Shown here one piece after another: positions 37,426-47,462 of a stretch of DNA of 64,000 nucleotides. Numbering within the stretch: the stretch's first letter is position 1; every line of letters starts with the position of its first letter. The position numbers and the translations under genes were made by a program. The notes under the pieces are model-generated. The model ran no database searches and was not told where the DNA came from. It was given only the letters and a program-made list of their open reading frames with translations. Source of the stretch: an uncultured Prevotellaceae bacterium (GTDB lineage: Bacteria > Bacteroidota > Bacteroidia > Bacteroidales > Bacteroidaceae); contig CAMNIN010000007.1 in the NCBI GenBank assembly GCA_946540735.1, positions 1 to 64,000 on the forward strand, written 5' to 3'.

Positions 37426-38244
37426 TCATTTGCGAAGTTTGCGGACGTCATTATCGGTGAGCAATTCCTCAATAGTAACACCTGGGTTCCTGGCCATGTA
37501 TTGGTCGATGATGTTCAGGAAAGACGAATGGAAGAATTTGTTGCCCAACACCTTATTGACCACCCACTGGATCTTTGCCACATGCAAATCCAATTCTTCC
37601 TGTTTGGCTTCCCTGAAATTGGGTAGTTGGTAGATACTCAGCAAATAAAAGCTGAGGAAATCGGGAACGATGTAGTCGCGCTGCATCGTCTTGCGTTGCT
37701 CCTCGTCGTAGTATCTCTTGTAGAGCGGGTAATCCTTGCCCAGATACTTATCCAGACAAATACCCACAGACTCGTTGCCGACAATAATACTTTGGTCCAA
37801 AGCACAGATTTGCGCATAGACCAAAGGCACCTTGATGCCTGGAATCCAAACTTTCAGTTTGTGGAACGACTCCGTCAGCAATTTGTTGAGGTCATCCATA
37901 TTGGCATATTGCAGTTCCGCATCCGAAATGATGGCCTGCAACGTGGAATCCTGATAAAAGCGCAACAGCTTGCTGTTGATCTCCGGATCATCCACCGAAC
38001 CTAATCCCAGGATGGTCTCAATCAGCGTGCGGGTCTCGTTGGGGTAATCCGTGCTCATCTGCTGAAGGGCAGAGAAATCACCCGTTGTGAGGAACAAGCT
38101 CTCCATACGGTCGTAGCGCTGGATTCTCACCTCGAGCGTGTCTTCCTCCACCTCGCTGAAAGGTTTCAACTTAAAATCGCATCCCGTCAACAACAGGATG
38201 AAAATCAAGCAGAAAATGGTGGAAAATGAAAACTTGACCCTCAC
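37426..38244 (-). CDS. GldB-like lipoprotein
   Basis: The start is the GTG at 38244: a promoter box on the minus strand at 38265-38272 lies just upstream, whereas the ATG at 38346 is upstream of that box and would place the signal sequence far from the N-terminus. The 272-residue product has the hydrophobic stretch STIFCLIFILLLTG followed by a lipobox Cys. The rest (LEVRIQRYDRMESLFLT; IDKYLGKDYPLYKRYY-like segment LDKYLGKDYPLYKRYYDEEQ; DYIVPDFLSFYLLSIYQLPN) resembles GldB, an essential lipoprotein of gliding-motility and type IX secretion systems in Bacteroidota. Non-gliding species also retain it. It could serve T9SS assembly here. Confidence 0.75.
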   Translation of the reverse strand: MRVKFSFSTIFCLIFILLLTGCDFKLKPFSEVEEDTLEVRIQRYDRMESLFLTTGDFSALQQMSTDYPNETRTLIETILGLGSVDDPEINSKLLRFYQDSTLQAIISDAELQYANMDDLNKLLTESFHKLKVWIPGIKVPLVYAQICALDQSIIVGNESVGICLDKYLGKDYPLYKRYYDEEQRKTMQRDYIVPDFLSFYLLSIYQLPNFREAKQEELDLHVAKIQWVVNKVLGNKFFHSSFLNIIDQYMARNPGVTIEELLTDNDVRKLRK

Positions 38245-38264
38245 GATTAATTCAAATATTTCCG

Positions 38265-38272
38265 CAAAATTA
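38265..38272 (-). promoter_or_regulatory. TAnnTTTG box for the GldB-like gene
   Basis: TAATTTTG on the minus strand, 20 bases before the GTG at 38244. Confidence 0.65.
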
Positions 38273-38372
38273 CTAAAAAATATTTCTAAGGCAAAGAGAT
38301 TTGCTAAAAAAGTTAAATTTTCGGTGAGAATAATTGGCAAAATCAATATTTTTGTTAATTCTCCAACTACCT

Positions 38373-38403
38373 TTTGAGATTTGTCTAAAACTTCCTAATT
38401 TTG
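38373..38403 (+). promoter_or_regulatory. Bacteroidota promoter for ispE
   Basis: TTTG at 38373-38376 and TAATTTTG at 38396-38403, with 19 bases between, 33 bases before the ATG at 38437. Confidence 0.7.
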
Positions 38404-38436
38404 TAAACCGTAAAACGTAACATAAAACTACTCGAC

Positions 38437-39276
38437 ATGATCTCATTTCCCTGTGCCAAAATAAACCTCGGTTTGAACATCGTTTCCCGCAGAAATGACG
38501 GTTATCATAACCTTGAGACCGTATTTTATCCCATTCCCATCTTCGATGCCCTCGAACTGCATGTCATGAATGAGGATTTCCCCAGCGATAAGCCATGCGA
38601 CATCAAAATGTCGGGACTCGATATCCAAGGCGATGACGAATCCAACCTTGTCGTGAAGGCCTACCATCTCATCGCCAAGGATTTCTGCCTTCCCCGGCTT
38701 CATGCCCACCTATGCAAACGGATACCCTCACAAGCAGGTCTGGGCGGAGGATCAAGCGACGCCGCCTATATGATCCGGATGCTTGACCAAGAATTCCACC
38801 TCAACATGGGTATCGCTGAAATGGAACGTTACGCAGCCCAGTTGGGTGCCGACTGTGCTTTCTTCATCACCTCCGAGGCAGCCTACGCCGAAGGCATCGG
38901 TGAGATACTCGAACCGATTGATCATGCCTGTCGCCATTTGGAAGGTTATCACTTGGTCATTGTCAAGCCCGACATAGCTGTTTCGACAAGAGAAGCTTTC
39001 TCTAAAATCAGTCCGCAAAAACCAGCACGGTGTTGCAGGGATATTGTCCAACAACCTATCGACACATGGAAAGGACTGCTGACCAATGACTTCGAGGAAT
39101 CCATCTTCTCACTATATCCAGAAATAGGCATGATCAAGCAGAAACTCTACGATGCTGGAGCCTCCTTCGCCCTGATGACAGGAAGCGGCAGCAGTGTGTA
39201 CGGAATTTTCAAAACCAGGCCCCATGGCATGAGCGCCCTGTTCCCGGATTGCTTCACCGCCACCCTGGCCCTATAA
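38437..39276 (+). CDS. ispE: 4-diphosphocytidyl-2-C-methyl-D-erythritol kinase
   Basis: The 279-residue cytoplasmic enzyme phosphorylates the 2-hydroxyl of CDP-methylerythritol with ATP in the MEP isoprenoid pathway. The N-terminal motif ISFPCAKINLGLNIVSRRNDGYH is that of IspE, including Lys and Asp of the active site. The GHMP ATP loop is PSQAGLGGGSSDAAYM, and the C-terminal motif MTGSGSSVYGIF closes the active site. A NUDIX hydrolase with an isopentenyl-diphosphate isomerase-like sequence follows 23 bases later, so the two may form one unit. Confidence 0.95.
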   Translation: MISFPCAKINLGLNIVSRRNDGYHNLETVFYPIPIFDALELHVMNEDFPSDKPCDIKMSGLDIQGDDESNLVVKAYHLIAKDFCLPRLHAHLCKRIPSQAGLGGGSSDAAYMIRMLDQEFHLNMGIAEMERYAAQLGADCAFFITSEAAYAEGIGEILEPIDHACRHLEGYHLVIVKPDIAVSTREAFSKISPQKPARCCRDIVQQPIDTWKGLLTNDFEESIFSLYPEIGMIKQKLYDAGASFALMTGSGSSVYGIFKTRPHGMSALFPDCFTATLAL

Positions 39277-39299
39277 AACATTAATTAAGGTAAAAAGAT

Positions 39300-39797
39300 A
39301 TGGATAACCAACAAGAACTTTTCCCCATCGTCGATGAAGAGGGACGCGTGACAGGCTGCATCAATCGTGGACAAGCCCATGACGGGACTAAGATCCTTCA
39401 TCCCGTGGTGCACCTCCACCTGTTTAATAGCAAAGGAGAACTCTTTCTACAGAAGCGTCCCGACTGGAAAGATATCCAACCTGGCAAATGGGACACTGCC
39501 GTGGGAGGACATGTGGCCTATGGCGAGGAAGTGCCAGCAGCCCTGCGTAGAGAAGTCGAGGAAGAGCTCGGCATCAACGACTTCGTCGGAGAATTCATAC
39601 AGCGATATATCTTCGAAGGTCCACGTGAGCGGGAACTGGTCTATGTATTCAAGACCGTCTATGACAAGCCACTGTCACCCAGCACAGAAGAGCTGTCAGG
39701 CGGCCGTTTCTTCACACGCCAGGAAATTCTCAGCCGCATCGGGACCCACTATTTCACCCCCAACTTTGAAGACGAATACATCAAAATCTTCGGATAG
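39300..39797 (+). CDS. NUDIX hydrolase (Idi/YfcD-like)
   Basis: The 165-residue protein has the complete NUDIX box from G70 to I92 (GGHVAYGEEVP, then LRREVEEELGI), with E85, E88 and E89 expected to bind magnesium. The N-terminus (VDEEGRVTGCINRGQAH, then LHLFNSKGELFLQKR) is the pattern of the isopentenyl-diphosphate isomerase/YfcD group. Idi isomerises isopentenyl diphosphate, which would suit its position behind ispE, but the Cys-containing active-site motif of Idi is not clear here, so an ordinary nucleoside-diphosphate-type hydrolase is as likely. Confidence 0.8.
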   Translation: MDNQQELFPIVDEEGRVTGCINRGQAHDGTKILHPVVHLHLFNSKGELFLQKRPDWKDIQPGKWDTAVGGHVAYGEEVPAALRREVEEELGINDFVGEFIQRYIFEGPRERELVYVFKTVYDKPLSPSTEELSGGRFFTRQEILSRIGTHYFTPNFEDEYIKIFG

Positions 39798-39805
39798 CTT
39801 AGAGT

Positions 39806-39821
39806 TTGGCACAATCTTTGA
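39806..39821 (+). promoter_or_regulatory. Sigma-54-like -24/-12 element before clpC
   Basis: TTGGCAC-N5-TTGA at 39806-39821 matches the sigma-54 pattern TTGGCAC-N5-TTGC except for the last base. It is 41 bases before the ATG at 39862. Confidence 0.5.
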
Positions 39822-39830
39822 TATCAAAGA
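39815..39830. promoter_or_regulatory. Perfect 16-base palindrome before clpC (possible operator)
   Basis: TCTTTGATATCAAAGA at 39815-39830 is a perfect palindrome that overlaps the -12-like element. It is unlike the CIRCE element (TTAGCACTC-N9-GAGTGCTAA) that binds HrcA. Confidence 0.5.
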
Positions 39831-39861
39831 CGATGATTGATTATAAACAAAGGTATTAGTT

Positions 39862-42393
39862 ATGACAAGCCAATTTTCACCCCGGGTATCAGAAATCTTA
39901 TCCTACAGTCGTGAGGAGGCTATACGCTTGTCCAGTCTGAAGGTTGGACCAGAACATCTATTAATGGGAATCATCAGGGAAAGTTCCAATGAGATCAAAG
40001 TCCTGTTTGATCATTTCCTGATTGATGTCATATCGGTCAAGCACGATCTCGAGGAGAAGGTCAGAAACGGTCATATCGGCCATGTGGCCAGTCCACAGGA
40101 GCTGCTGCTCGACGATCAAGCCAGCAACATCCTGAAGCTTGCTGTTCTCGAGGCAAGGCTGCAGCACACAGAGACCGTGGATGTCCAGCACTTGATTCTG
40201 GCCATACTTCACGACAGAACCAGCAACGGAGCAAAAGAGATTTTAGAAAGCAATGACATGAGTTACCAAGACGTATTGAAATATTACCAGCAAACCGCCA
40301 AGAAGCCGCAGGACGGCATTGACCTGCCTGATGATGCGGAAGAAGACGACGATATGGGATTGGGTATAAGTTCCAGTTCCCCGAAGTCACAAGGCACTAC
40401 GGCCCAGGCCCGAAAAACCACCAGCAAGACCCCTGTGTTGGACAACTTCTCCACCGATCTCACCCAGGCAGCCTCAGAAAGCAAACTGGATCCTGTGGTA
40501 GGACGTGAGAAAGAGATGCAGCGGGTGATGGAAATCCTGTGCCGTCGCAAGAAGAACAACCCGATCCTCATTGGTGAGCCCGGCGTAGGCAAAAGTGCCA
40601 TCGTGGAAGGACTCGCACAGATGATTGTGAAGCACCGCACCTCACCTATCCTCTTCAACAAACGGCTGTTGAGCCTGGACCTCACCTCAGTGGTGGCAGG
40701 TACCAAATACCGTGGACAATTCGAGGAGCGCATCAAAGCCCTTATCAAAGAATTGGAGCAAAGCCCCGACATCATCGTCTTCATCGACGAGGTGCACACT
40801 ATCATAGGCGCCGGGTCAACTCCGGGATCGATGGATGCCGCCAACATCCTGAAACCCGCTTTGGCGAGAGGAACTATACAATGCATTGGAGCAACCACGC
40901 TGGACGAATATCGCAACAGCATCGAGAAAGACGGAGCCCTTGAGCGTCGTTTCCAGAAAGTGATGGTGGAGCCTACCAGCAGTGAGGAGACGCTGCAAAT
41001 TCTCCAGAACATCAAGGACCGCTACGAGCAACATCACCATGTGGACTACACTGACGAAGCTCTCTCAAGTTGTGTCAGACTGACCGAAAGGTATGTCACC
41101 GACCGCTCTTTCCCCGACAAAGCCATCGATGCTATGGACGAAGTGGGTGCACGCGTGCATTTACAGCATGCTCAGATTCCCCCTGAAATCATCGCCAAGG
41201 AAAAGGAAATCGAGCTGATCAAGGTCAAGAAAAAGAATGCCGTAGCCAACCAGAACTATGAGTTGGCAGCCGGCTACCGTGACCAGCAGACCACACTGGA
41301 GGAAGAGTTGAAGCGGATGAATGAGTCGTGGACCAACGGCGACAGCGGGCAGCGAGAGACCATCACCGACATGGATGTTGCCGACGTTGTCTCCACCATG
41401 ACAGGCATTCCCGTCCAGCGAATGGCCGAGGCAGAAGGAGCCCGGCTGCGGCACATGGGTGATGAACTGAAGAAAGCGGTGATTGCCCAGGATGCAGCGA
41501 TCGAGAAGATGGTGAAAGCCATCCAACGCAACAGAGTCGGTCTGAAAGATCCCAACCACCCCATCGGCGTCTTCATGTTCCTGGGCCCCACTGGTGTGGG
41601 AAAGACTTACCTTGCCAAGAAACTGGCCGAATACATGTTTGGCAGCGCCGACGATCTGATCCGCATTGACATGAGTGAGTATACCGAGAGTTTCAACGTC
41701 TCACGTCTCGTGGGAGCGCCTCCGGGATACGTCGGTTACGAGGAAGGTGGACAGCTCACTGAGAAAGTGAGACGACACCCCTACTCCATCGTCTTGCTCG
41801 ACGAGATTGAGAAAGCCCATGGCAACGTCTTCAACTTGTTGCTTCAGGTGCTTGACGAAGGCCGTTTGACCGACGGCAACGGCAGATTGATTGACTTCCG
41901 CAACACGGTGATCATCATGACCTCCAACGCCGGCACCCGGCAGTTGAAAGAATTCGGACGTGGTGTCGGATTCAACGCAGGAGGAACAATCGGCCTGAGC
42001 ATTGACGACAATGACAAACAGCATGCCCGTTCTATCATCCAGAAGAGTCTGAGCAAGCAGTTCGCGCCCGAGTTTCTCAACCGTCTCGATGAGATCATCA
42101 CTTTTGACCAGTTGGATCTTGAAGCCATCAAGAAGATCGTCGATATCGAACTGTCAGGACTGCTGAAACGAGTGGAAGCACTCGGCTACCATCTCCAAAT
42201 CAGCGACACCGCCAAAGAGTTTGTGGCCATCAAGGGCTATGACGTGCAATTCGGTGCCCGCCCCCTCAAACGAGCCATCCAGAATTACATCGAGGATGGA
42301 GTCTGCGAGCGCATCTTGAGTGGTGAGATCGTCACAGGTGCCACGATTCAGATTGACAAATCCACAGAAAAAGAAGAGCTGACCTTCAAATGA
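39862..42393 (+). CDS. clpC: ATP-dependent Clp protease ATP-binding subunit ClpC
   Basis: The 843-residue cytoplasmic unfoldase has the N-domain repeats (RVSEILSYSREEAIRLSSLK, then QHLILAILHD), an insertion at about 150-190, the first AAA+ domain (Walker A GEPGVGKSAIVE), a middle region of ClpC type (KKKNAVANQNYELAAGYRDQ), the second AAA+ domain (Walker A GPTGVGKTYLAKKLA; SEYTESFNVSRLVGAPPGYV) and the C-terminal D2 small domain. The segment RGVGFNAGG has a VGF tripeptide in the position of the loop that binds ClpP, so it should deliver substrates to ClpP, encoded elsewhere. It unfolds damaged proteins under stress. A sigma-54-like and palindromic promoter lies just upstream. Confidence 0.95.
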   Translation: MTSQFSPRVSEILSYSREEAIRLSSLKVGPEHLLMGIIRESSNEIKVLFDHFLIDVISVKHDLEEKVRNGHIGHVASPQELLLDDQASNILKLAVLEARLQHTETVDVQHLILAILHDRTSNGAKEILESNDMSYQDVLKYYQQTAKKPQDGIDLPDDAEEDDDMGLGISSSSPKSQGTTAQARKTTSKTPVLDNFSTDLTQAASESKLDPVVGREKEMQRVMEILCRRKKNNPILIGEPGVGKSAIVEGLAQMIVKHRTSPILFNKRLLSLDLTSVVAGTKYRGQFEERIKALIKELEQSPDIIVFIDEVHTIIGAGSTPGSMDAANILKPALARGTIQCIGATTLDEYRNSIEKDGALERRFQKVMVEPTSSEETLQILQNIKDRYEQHHHVDYTDEALSSCVRLTERYVTDRSFPDKAIDAMDEVGARVHLQHAQIPPEIIAKEKEIELIKVKKKNAVANQNYELAAGYRDQQTTLEEELKRMNESWTNGDSGQRETITDMDVADVVSTMTGIPVQRMAEAEGARLRHMGDELKKAVIAQDAAIEKMVKAIQRNRVGLKDPNHPIGVFMFLGPTGVGKTYLAKKLAEYMFGSADDLIRIDMSEYTESFNVSRLVGAPPGYVGYEEGGQLTEKVRRHPYSIVLLDEIEKAHGNVFNLLLQVLDEGRLTDGNGRLIDFRNTVIIMTSNAGTRQLKEFGRGVGFNAGGTIGLSIDDNDKQHARSIIQKSLSKQFAPEFLNRLDEIITFDQLDLEAIKKIVDIELSGLLKRVEALGYHLQISDTAKEFVAIKGYDVQFGARPLKRAIQNYIEDGVCERILSGEIVTGATIQIDKSTEKEELTFK

Positions 42394-43076
42394 ACGGATT
42401 CACCTACGAATTCATATTGAGACTGCTGGTGGCGTCGGTCATGGGAGGCGTTATCGGCCTGGAGCGGGGCTACCGTGCCAAAGAAGCAGGTTTCCGCACC
42501 CATTTCCTGGTAGCCCTGGGCAGTGCGATTTTCATGATCCTCTCCCAATATGGTTTTGAGGAACTGCTGACCATGTCGAGAGAATCAGGGTTGAACATCA
42601 GGCTTGACCCCTCACGCATCGCAGCGCAGGTAGTGAGCGGCATCGGTTTCATCGGTGCCGGCACCATTATCTTCCAGAAACACGTGGTCAGAGGCTTGAC
42701 CACAGCCGCAGGTCTTTGGGTGACATCTGCCATCGGCATGACCTGTGGAGCCGGAATGTATGCATTGGCCATAGCATCCACCGTCATGGTGCTGATTTGC
42801 CTGGAGACCTTGAACCTGCTCTTGCAGAAATTCGGTACACGCAACATCAACATCACCTTTTCCGCCCCCAGCACAGATGAGGTGCGCGACATCCTGAACA
42901 GGATGAAAGAAGACGGAATGACTGTGGATTCCTACAATATGCGAGAGACCATTGAATCAGGAAAGCCCAACTATTACGTCTCGGTAGAAGTCAATGTGAA
43001 GCGTAAAAGATATGAGGGACATTTGCTCGATATCATGGATGAACTGAATGGTGTCCGCATCGAGAGCATCGAATAG
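42390..43076 (+). CDS. MgtC/SapB family membrane protein
   Basis: The 228-residue protein overlaps clpC by four bases. It has four to five helices with the MgtC signature (ASVMGGVIGLERGYRAKEAG; AQVVSGIGFIGAGTII; VVRGLTTAAGLWVTSAIGM), followed by a C-terminal ACT-like domain (from about residue 145: STDEVRDILNRMKEDG). MgtC proteins modulate ATP synthase and magnesium homeostasis in Salmonella and affect survival in acid or low magnesium; a general Bacteroidota role is unknown. Coupling to clpC suggests stress response. Confidence 0.88.
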   Translation: MNGFTYEFILRLLVASVMGGVIGLERGYRAKEAGFRTHFLVALGSAIFMILSQYGFEELLTMSRESGLNIRLDPSRIAAQVVSGIGFIGAGTIIFQKHVVRGLTTAAGLWVTSAIGMTCGAGMYALAIASTVMVLICLETLNLLLQKFGTRNINITFSAPSTDEVRDILNRMKEDGMTVDSYNMRETIESGKPNYYVSVEVNVKRKRYEGHLLDIMDELNGVRIESIE

Positions 43077-43173
43077 ACGCAGGCATACCATGGCAGCATC
43101 TTGCAATCACCTTAGATTTTGGGGATGTTTTGGATACACGCGAATGAAGTATTGCGCCGAATGAAAACTAAAA

Positions 43174-43210
43174 CAAGAGCCGGAAGGAAATGATATTCTT
43201 CCGGCTCTTG
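43174..43210 (-). terminator. Terminator of the mutase operon (also usable from the clpC side)
   Basis: CAAGAGCCGGAAG at 43174-43186 and CTTCCGGCTCTTG at 43198-43210 form a 13-base perfect stem with an 11-base loop, followed on the minus strand by a T-rich stretch. Confidence 0.85.
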
Positions 43211-43235
43211 AATGTTATGGTCTGTTGCAAGAACG

Positions 43236-45398
43236 TTACTTGTCGAGCAAGATGTTCATCATCTCAACAGCTGCTTTGGCAACTGACGTTCCAGGACCAA
43301 AGATAGCAGCCACGCCTGCTTTGTAGAGGAAGTCATAATCCTGAGCGGGAATCACGCCACCCGCGATGACCATGATGTCCTCGCGACCCAGTTTCTTGAG
43401 TTCCTCGATCAGCTGCGGGATAAGCGTCTTATGACCTGCAGCGAGCGACGATGCACCGACAATGTGCACATCGTTCTCCACAGCCTCACGAGCTGCCTCG
43501 GCGGGAGTTTGGAACAAGGGTCCCATATCCACATCGAATCCACAGTCGGCATAACCTGTAGCGACCACTTTAGCACCACGGTCATGGCCATCCTGACCCA
43601 TCTTAGCCACAAAGATACGCGGACGACGGCCCTCTTTCTTTGCGAACTCCTCTGTCAACTCACAAGCTTTCTCGAAGTCGGAGTCATTCTTGCTTTCTGC
43701 TGAATACACGCCTGAAATAGTTCTAATGATTGCTTTATAACGGCCCACGATTTCCTCGCAAGCATCACTGATCTCACCGAGAGTACAACGCAACTTGGCA
43801 GCTTTCACAGCCAGGTCGAGCAAGTTGTCTTTGCTCTTGCGTCCTTCCTTGAAATCACGCACACACTCCGTAATGGCCTTGAGAGCCGCCTGGCATGCAG
43901 CCTCATCACGTGAGGCACGCACCTGAGCGAGAGACTCCTCCTGCTGCTTACGCACGGCGGTATTGTCCACCTCGAGGATATCGATGGGATCCTCATGGTC
44001 AAGACGGTATTTGTTGGTACCCACGATGGTCTGTACACCAGAGTCGATACGAGCCTGTGTACGTGCGGCGGCCTCTTCGATGCGCATTTTGGGAAGTCCG
44101 GTCTCGATAGCCTTGGCCATACCGCCGAGTTTCTCGATTTCCTGGATATGCTCCCAAGCCTTATGCACCAGTTCGTTGGTCAGAGTCTCCACATAGTATG
44201 AACCAGCCCATGGGTCGATCTGCTTGCAGACTTTAGTTTCATTCTGGATATAGATCTGTGTGTTACGGGCGATACGGGCCGAGAAGTCGGTAGGCAGGGC
44301 AATAGCTTCATCGAGTGCGTTGGTGTGCAGCGACTGGGTATGCCCGAGCACGGCGGCCATGGCCTCGATACAAGTACGACCCACATTGTTGAAAGGATCC
44401 TGCTCGGTGAGCGACCAACCAGAAGTCTGTGAGTGAGTACGGAGAGCCAGAGATTTCGGATTCTTCGCACCGAAACTCTTGACGATCTTTGCCCACAGCA
44501 GACGTCCGGCACGCATCTTGGCGATCTCCATGAAATGGTTCATACCGATGGCCCAGAAGAATGACAGACGTGGTGCGAAGGCATCGACATCAATACCAGC
44601 GTTGACGCCCGTACGGATATAGTCCATACCGTCGGCGAGCGTATAAGCCAATTCGATATCAGCCGTTGCGCCAGCTTCCTGCATGTGATAGCCAGAGATG
44701 GAGATGGAGTTGAACTTCGGCATCTTCTGTGAAGTGAACTCAAAGATGTCGGCAATGATCTTCATCGAGAATGCAGGCGGATAGATATAGGTGTTGCGCA
44801 CCATGAACTCCTTGAGGATATCGTTCTGGATGGTTCCGGCCATCTCCTCGAGCTGTGCACCCTGCTCCAGTCCGGCCACGATATAGAAGGCGAGGATGGG
44901 CAGCACGGCACCATTCATGGTCATCGACACCGACATCTTGTTCAAAGGAATACCAGAGAACAGCACCTTCATGTTTTCCTCATTGCAAATCGACACGCCG
45001 GCTTTACCCACGTCGCCCACCACACGAGCGTTGTCTGGGTCATAGCCACGATGTGTGGGGAGGTCAAAGGCCACGGAGAGGCCCTTCTGACCAGAAGCCA
45101 GGTTACGGCGATAGAAAGCATTTGACTCCTCAGCAGTGGAGAAACCAGCATACTGGCGGATAGTCCACGGGCGGAAAGGATACATCATGGAGTAAGGACC
45201 ACGGAGATAAGGGGGAATACCTGCCGTGAAATCAAGATGCTCCATACCTTCCAGGTCCTCTTTGGTATAGACGGGTTTCACCTCGATGTGCTCGGGGGTC
45301 TTCCAATTGTAGTCAATGCCGTTGGCAGCCTGCCACTCAGCACCATTCTGCGGCTGAATGCCAGCATATATATCGATGTCTTTAAAATTCTTTCTCAT
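43236..45398 (-). CDS. mutB: Methylmalonyl-CoA mutase, large subunit
   Basis: The 720-residue subunit interconverts succinyl-CoA and methylmalonyl-CoA with adenosylcobalamin in the cytoplasm, a step of propionate fermentation. The barrel domain includes [20 protein letters not shown] and YNFHTSGWSL-like segment [12 protein letters not shown]. The C-terminal cobalamin-binding domain has the base-off motif D603-x-H605-x-x-G608 ([18 protein letters not shown]), and later [10 protein letters not shown] and VIAGGVIP. It lies directly after the small-subunit gene (16 bases) on the same strand and ends at a strong terminator (43174-43210). Confidence 0.96.
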   Translation of the reverse strand: MRKNFKDIDIYAGIQPQNGAEWQAANGIDYNWKTPEHIEVKPVYTKEDLEGMEHLDFTAGIPPYLRGPYSMMYPFRPWTIRQYAGFSTAEESNAFYRRNLASGQKGLSVAFDLPTHRGYDPDNARVVGDVGKAGVSICNEENMKVLFSGIPLNKMSVSMTMNGAVLPILAFYIVAGLEQGAQLEEMAGTIQNDILKEFMVRNTYIYPPAFSMKIIADIFEFTSQKMPKFNSISISGYHMQEAGATADIELAYTLADGMDYIRTGVNAGIDVDAFAPRLSFFWAIGMNHFMEIAKMRAGRLLWAKIVKSFGAKNPKSLALRTHSQTSGWSLTEQDPFNNVGRTCIEAMAAVLGHTQSLHTNALDEAIALPTDFSARIARNTQIYIQNETKVCKQIDPWAGSYYVETLTNELVHKAWEHIQEIEKLGGMAKAIETGLPKMRIEEAAARTQARIDSGVQTIVGTNKYRLDHEDPIDILEVDNTAVRKQQEESLAQVRASRDEAACQAALKAITECVRDFKEGRKSKDNLLDLAVKAAKLRCTLGEISDACEEIVGRYKAIIRTISGVYSAESKNDSDFEKACELTEEFAKKEGRRPRIFVAKMGQDGHDRGAKVVATGYADCGFDVDMGPLFQTPAEAAREAVENDVHIVGASSLAAGHKTLIPQLIEELKKLGREDIMVIAGGVIPAQDYDFLYKAGVAAIFGPGTSVAKAAVEMMNILLDK

Positions 45399-45414
45399 GA
45401 CTTTCGGTTTTTAA

Positions 45415-47262
45415 TTAGATTCCCAACTTGGCATTGTACTCCTTGAGTGTCTCCAGCACATTGCAGCGCACATGGATGAAATTCTCTATGCCGGCGGCTT
45501 TGAGGTCGTCCATGCAAGCGGGGGCGCCTGCCACGACGAACATGGCCCGTCCGTTAAGGTACTGGAATGCGGGAATGGCATACTCAGCATACTCGTCGTC
45601 GCTTGAGCAGATGACCACGATGTCGGCACCTGCCTCCAATGCAGCATCCACGCCTTCTTCGACGGTCTTGAAGCCGAGGTTGTCGACGACCTTGTATCCG
45701 GCGCAGGCCAGGAAGTTGCATGAGAACTGGGCACGAGCCTGACGCATGGCCAGATTGCCGATTGTCAGCATGAAAGCCACAGGCACCTTGGTATTCTCGG
45801 TATGGATGCGCAGGTCCTCGAAATCAGCAGCCAGACGTGTCGTCTTGACGGCTTTGAACTCACTCTCCTCACCACAGCAATTTTGGCAAGCCTCGATGGG
45901 TTTCTTGCCCTCCGACTTCTCGGTGAAGTTGGGGAACTGGTTGGTGCCGAGGAGGAATTCCTTGCGCTTGGCAGCGTCGGCATGACGTTTCTCATTGGTT
46001 GAGTTGATAACATCCTGCACCTTTCCTTCTTTGGCTGCGGCCAGGAAGCCACCATCTTCCTCCACCTGAAGGAAAATCTTCCAAGCTTCAACAGCAAGGC
46101 TGTCGGTGAGGTGCTCGATATAGTAAGAACCAGCTCCCGGGTCAACGACTTTGTCGAAGTGGCTCTCTTCCTTGAGGAGGAGCTGCTGGTTGCGGGCGAT
46201 GCGCTCTGAGAAATCGTTGGGCTGCTCGTAAGGAGTGTCAAACGGAGTGACCACCATGGAGTGGATACCTGCGAGGGCGGCACTCATGGCCTCGGTCTGC
46301 GAGCGAAGGAGGTTGACATAGCTGTCGAAGAGAGTCTGGTTGTAGCTTGAAGTCGTGGCATTGACAATCATCTGGCATGCGCAGTCGCACTTGGGCTCAT
46401 ATTGTTTCACGATCTGTGCCCACAGCATACGGGCTGCACGGAACTTAGCCAGCTCCATGAAATAGTTCTCGCTGATGCCCATGTTGAACTTGATGTTCTT
46501 GGCGGCCAAGTCGGCGTCGATGCCGGCATCGGTGAGCTGCTGCATATACTCGTTACCCCAAGCCAGGGCGTAACCCAGTTCCTGTACGATATAGGCACCG
46601 GCATTGTTGAGTGCGAGAGAATTGACAGCGACGCACCTGAACTGCGGGTAGTCTTTGAATACCTCCACCAGTTGGGGTGCTACACTGAGCATCGGGGCGG
46701 CATCCTTACCCTTCATGACGATTTTCTCCAGCGGATCGAAATCGATGCTTCCTACAAGTTTCTCCTTATCGTATCCCTTCGACTCGAAATAAGCCTTGAG
46801 GATCTCGGCCAGTTCCAAAGTATAGCGCTGGCAGGTACGGAAGTTCACTTCGATGCACTCGCATTCGATATTATTTAATAAGGTAGCAATGAATTCTTTG
46901 CTCACCTTATTACCCGGGATGCGGAAGCCCAGAGAGTCGACACCCTTGTTGAGGATATCGAGGGCTTTGGCATTGGCGGCCTGTGCGTCATCAGCCATGA
47001 TGTTCTGGCGCACATACCAGACATTGTTGTCTTTCTTGTTTCCCCTGACAAACGGATATTCGCCGGGGAGAGACTCGGGTGTCTTGAGTTTCAGGACGTC
47101 CTCTCTACGATAGAAAGGTTGGACATTGAAACCCTCGTTGGTTCTCCAGACGAGTCTCTTGTTGAAATCCGCACCTTTCAGGTCAACTTGGATTTTATCC
47201 AGCCATTCCTGTGTTGTGGGGGCTTGAAACTCGGCAAAGAGTTTTTCCTTGTTGTTTGACAT
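45415..47262 (-). CDS. mutA: Methylmalonyl-CoA mutase, small subunit
   Basis: The 615-residue partner subunit has the same barrel plus cobalamin-like fold as the large subunit but no DxHxxG base-off motif, as expected for the structural small subunit. Segments such as GFNVQPFYRREDVLKLKTPE, GAGSYYIEHLTDSLAVEAW and FLACAGYKVVDNLGFKTVEE mark the family. It is the promoter-proximal gene of a two-gene operon. A promoter-like TATCTTTG on the minus strand lies at 47330-47337, about 70 bases upstream. Confidence 0.94.
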   Translation of the reverse strand: MSNNKEKLFAEFQAPTTQEWLDKIQVDLKGADFNKRLVWRTNEGFNVQPFYRREDVLKLKTPESLPGEYPFVRGNKKDNNVWYVRQNIMADDAQAANAKALDILNKGVDSLGFRIPGNKVSKEFIATLLNNIECECIEVNFRTCQRYTLELAEILKAYFESKGYDKEKLVGSIDFDPLEKIVMKGKDAAPMLSVAPQLVEVFKDYPQFRCVAVNSLALNNAGAYIVQELGYALAWGNEYMQQLTDAGIDADLAAKNIKFNMGISENYFMELAKFRAARMLWAQIVKQYEPKCDCACQMIVNATTSSYNQTLFDSYVNLLRSQTEAMSAALAGIHSMVVTPFDTPYEQPNDFSERIARNQQLLLKEESHFDKVVDPGAGSYYIEHLTDSLAVEAWKIFLQVEEDGGFLAAAKEGKVQDVINSTNEKRHADAAKRKEFLLGTNQFPNFTEKSEGKKPIEACQNCCGEESEFKAVKTTRLAADFEDLRIHTENTKVPVAFMLTIGNLAMRQARAQFSCNFLACAGYKVVDNLGFKTVEEGVDAALEAGADIVVICSSDDEYAEYAIPAFQYLNGRAMFVVAGAPACMDDLKAAGIENFIHVRCNVLETLKEYNAKLGI

Positions 47263-47329
47263 AGTGAAATGTTATTATGATAAGTTTTACGAAAATTTAA
47301 GGTACAAGTATATGCCCTCAAATGACATG

Positions 47330-47337
47330 CAAAGATA
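47330..47337 (-). promoter_or_regulatory. TAnnTTTG box for mutA-mutB
   Basis: TATCTTTG on the minus strand, 68 bases before the ATG at 47262. No clear upstream TTTG. Confidence 0.5.
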
Positions 47338-47462
47338 GTGTATTTTCTTGATTTAATGAAAAAAAATCGAATAAATTATAATGCAAACGTGAAAAATTCA
47401 AAATCCCACTTTTACAGAGGCAAAAAACTGATGAAAAATTATTTTCTGAACGATATTTTGAG

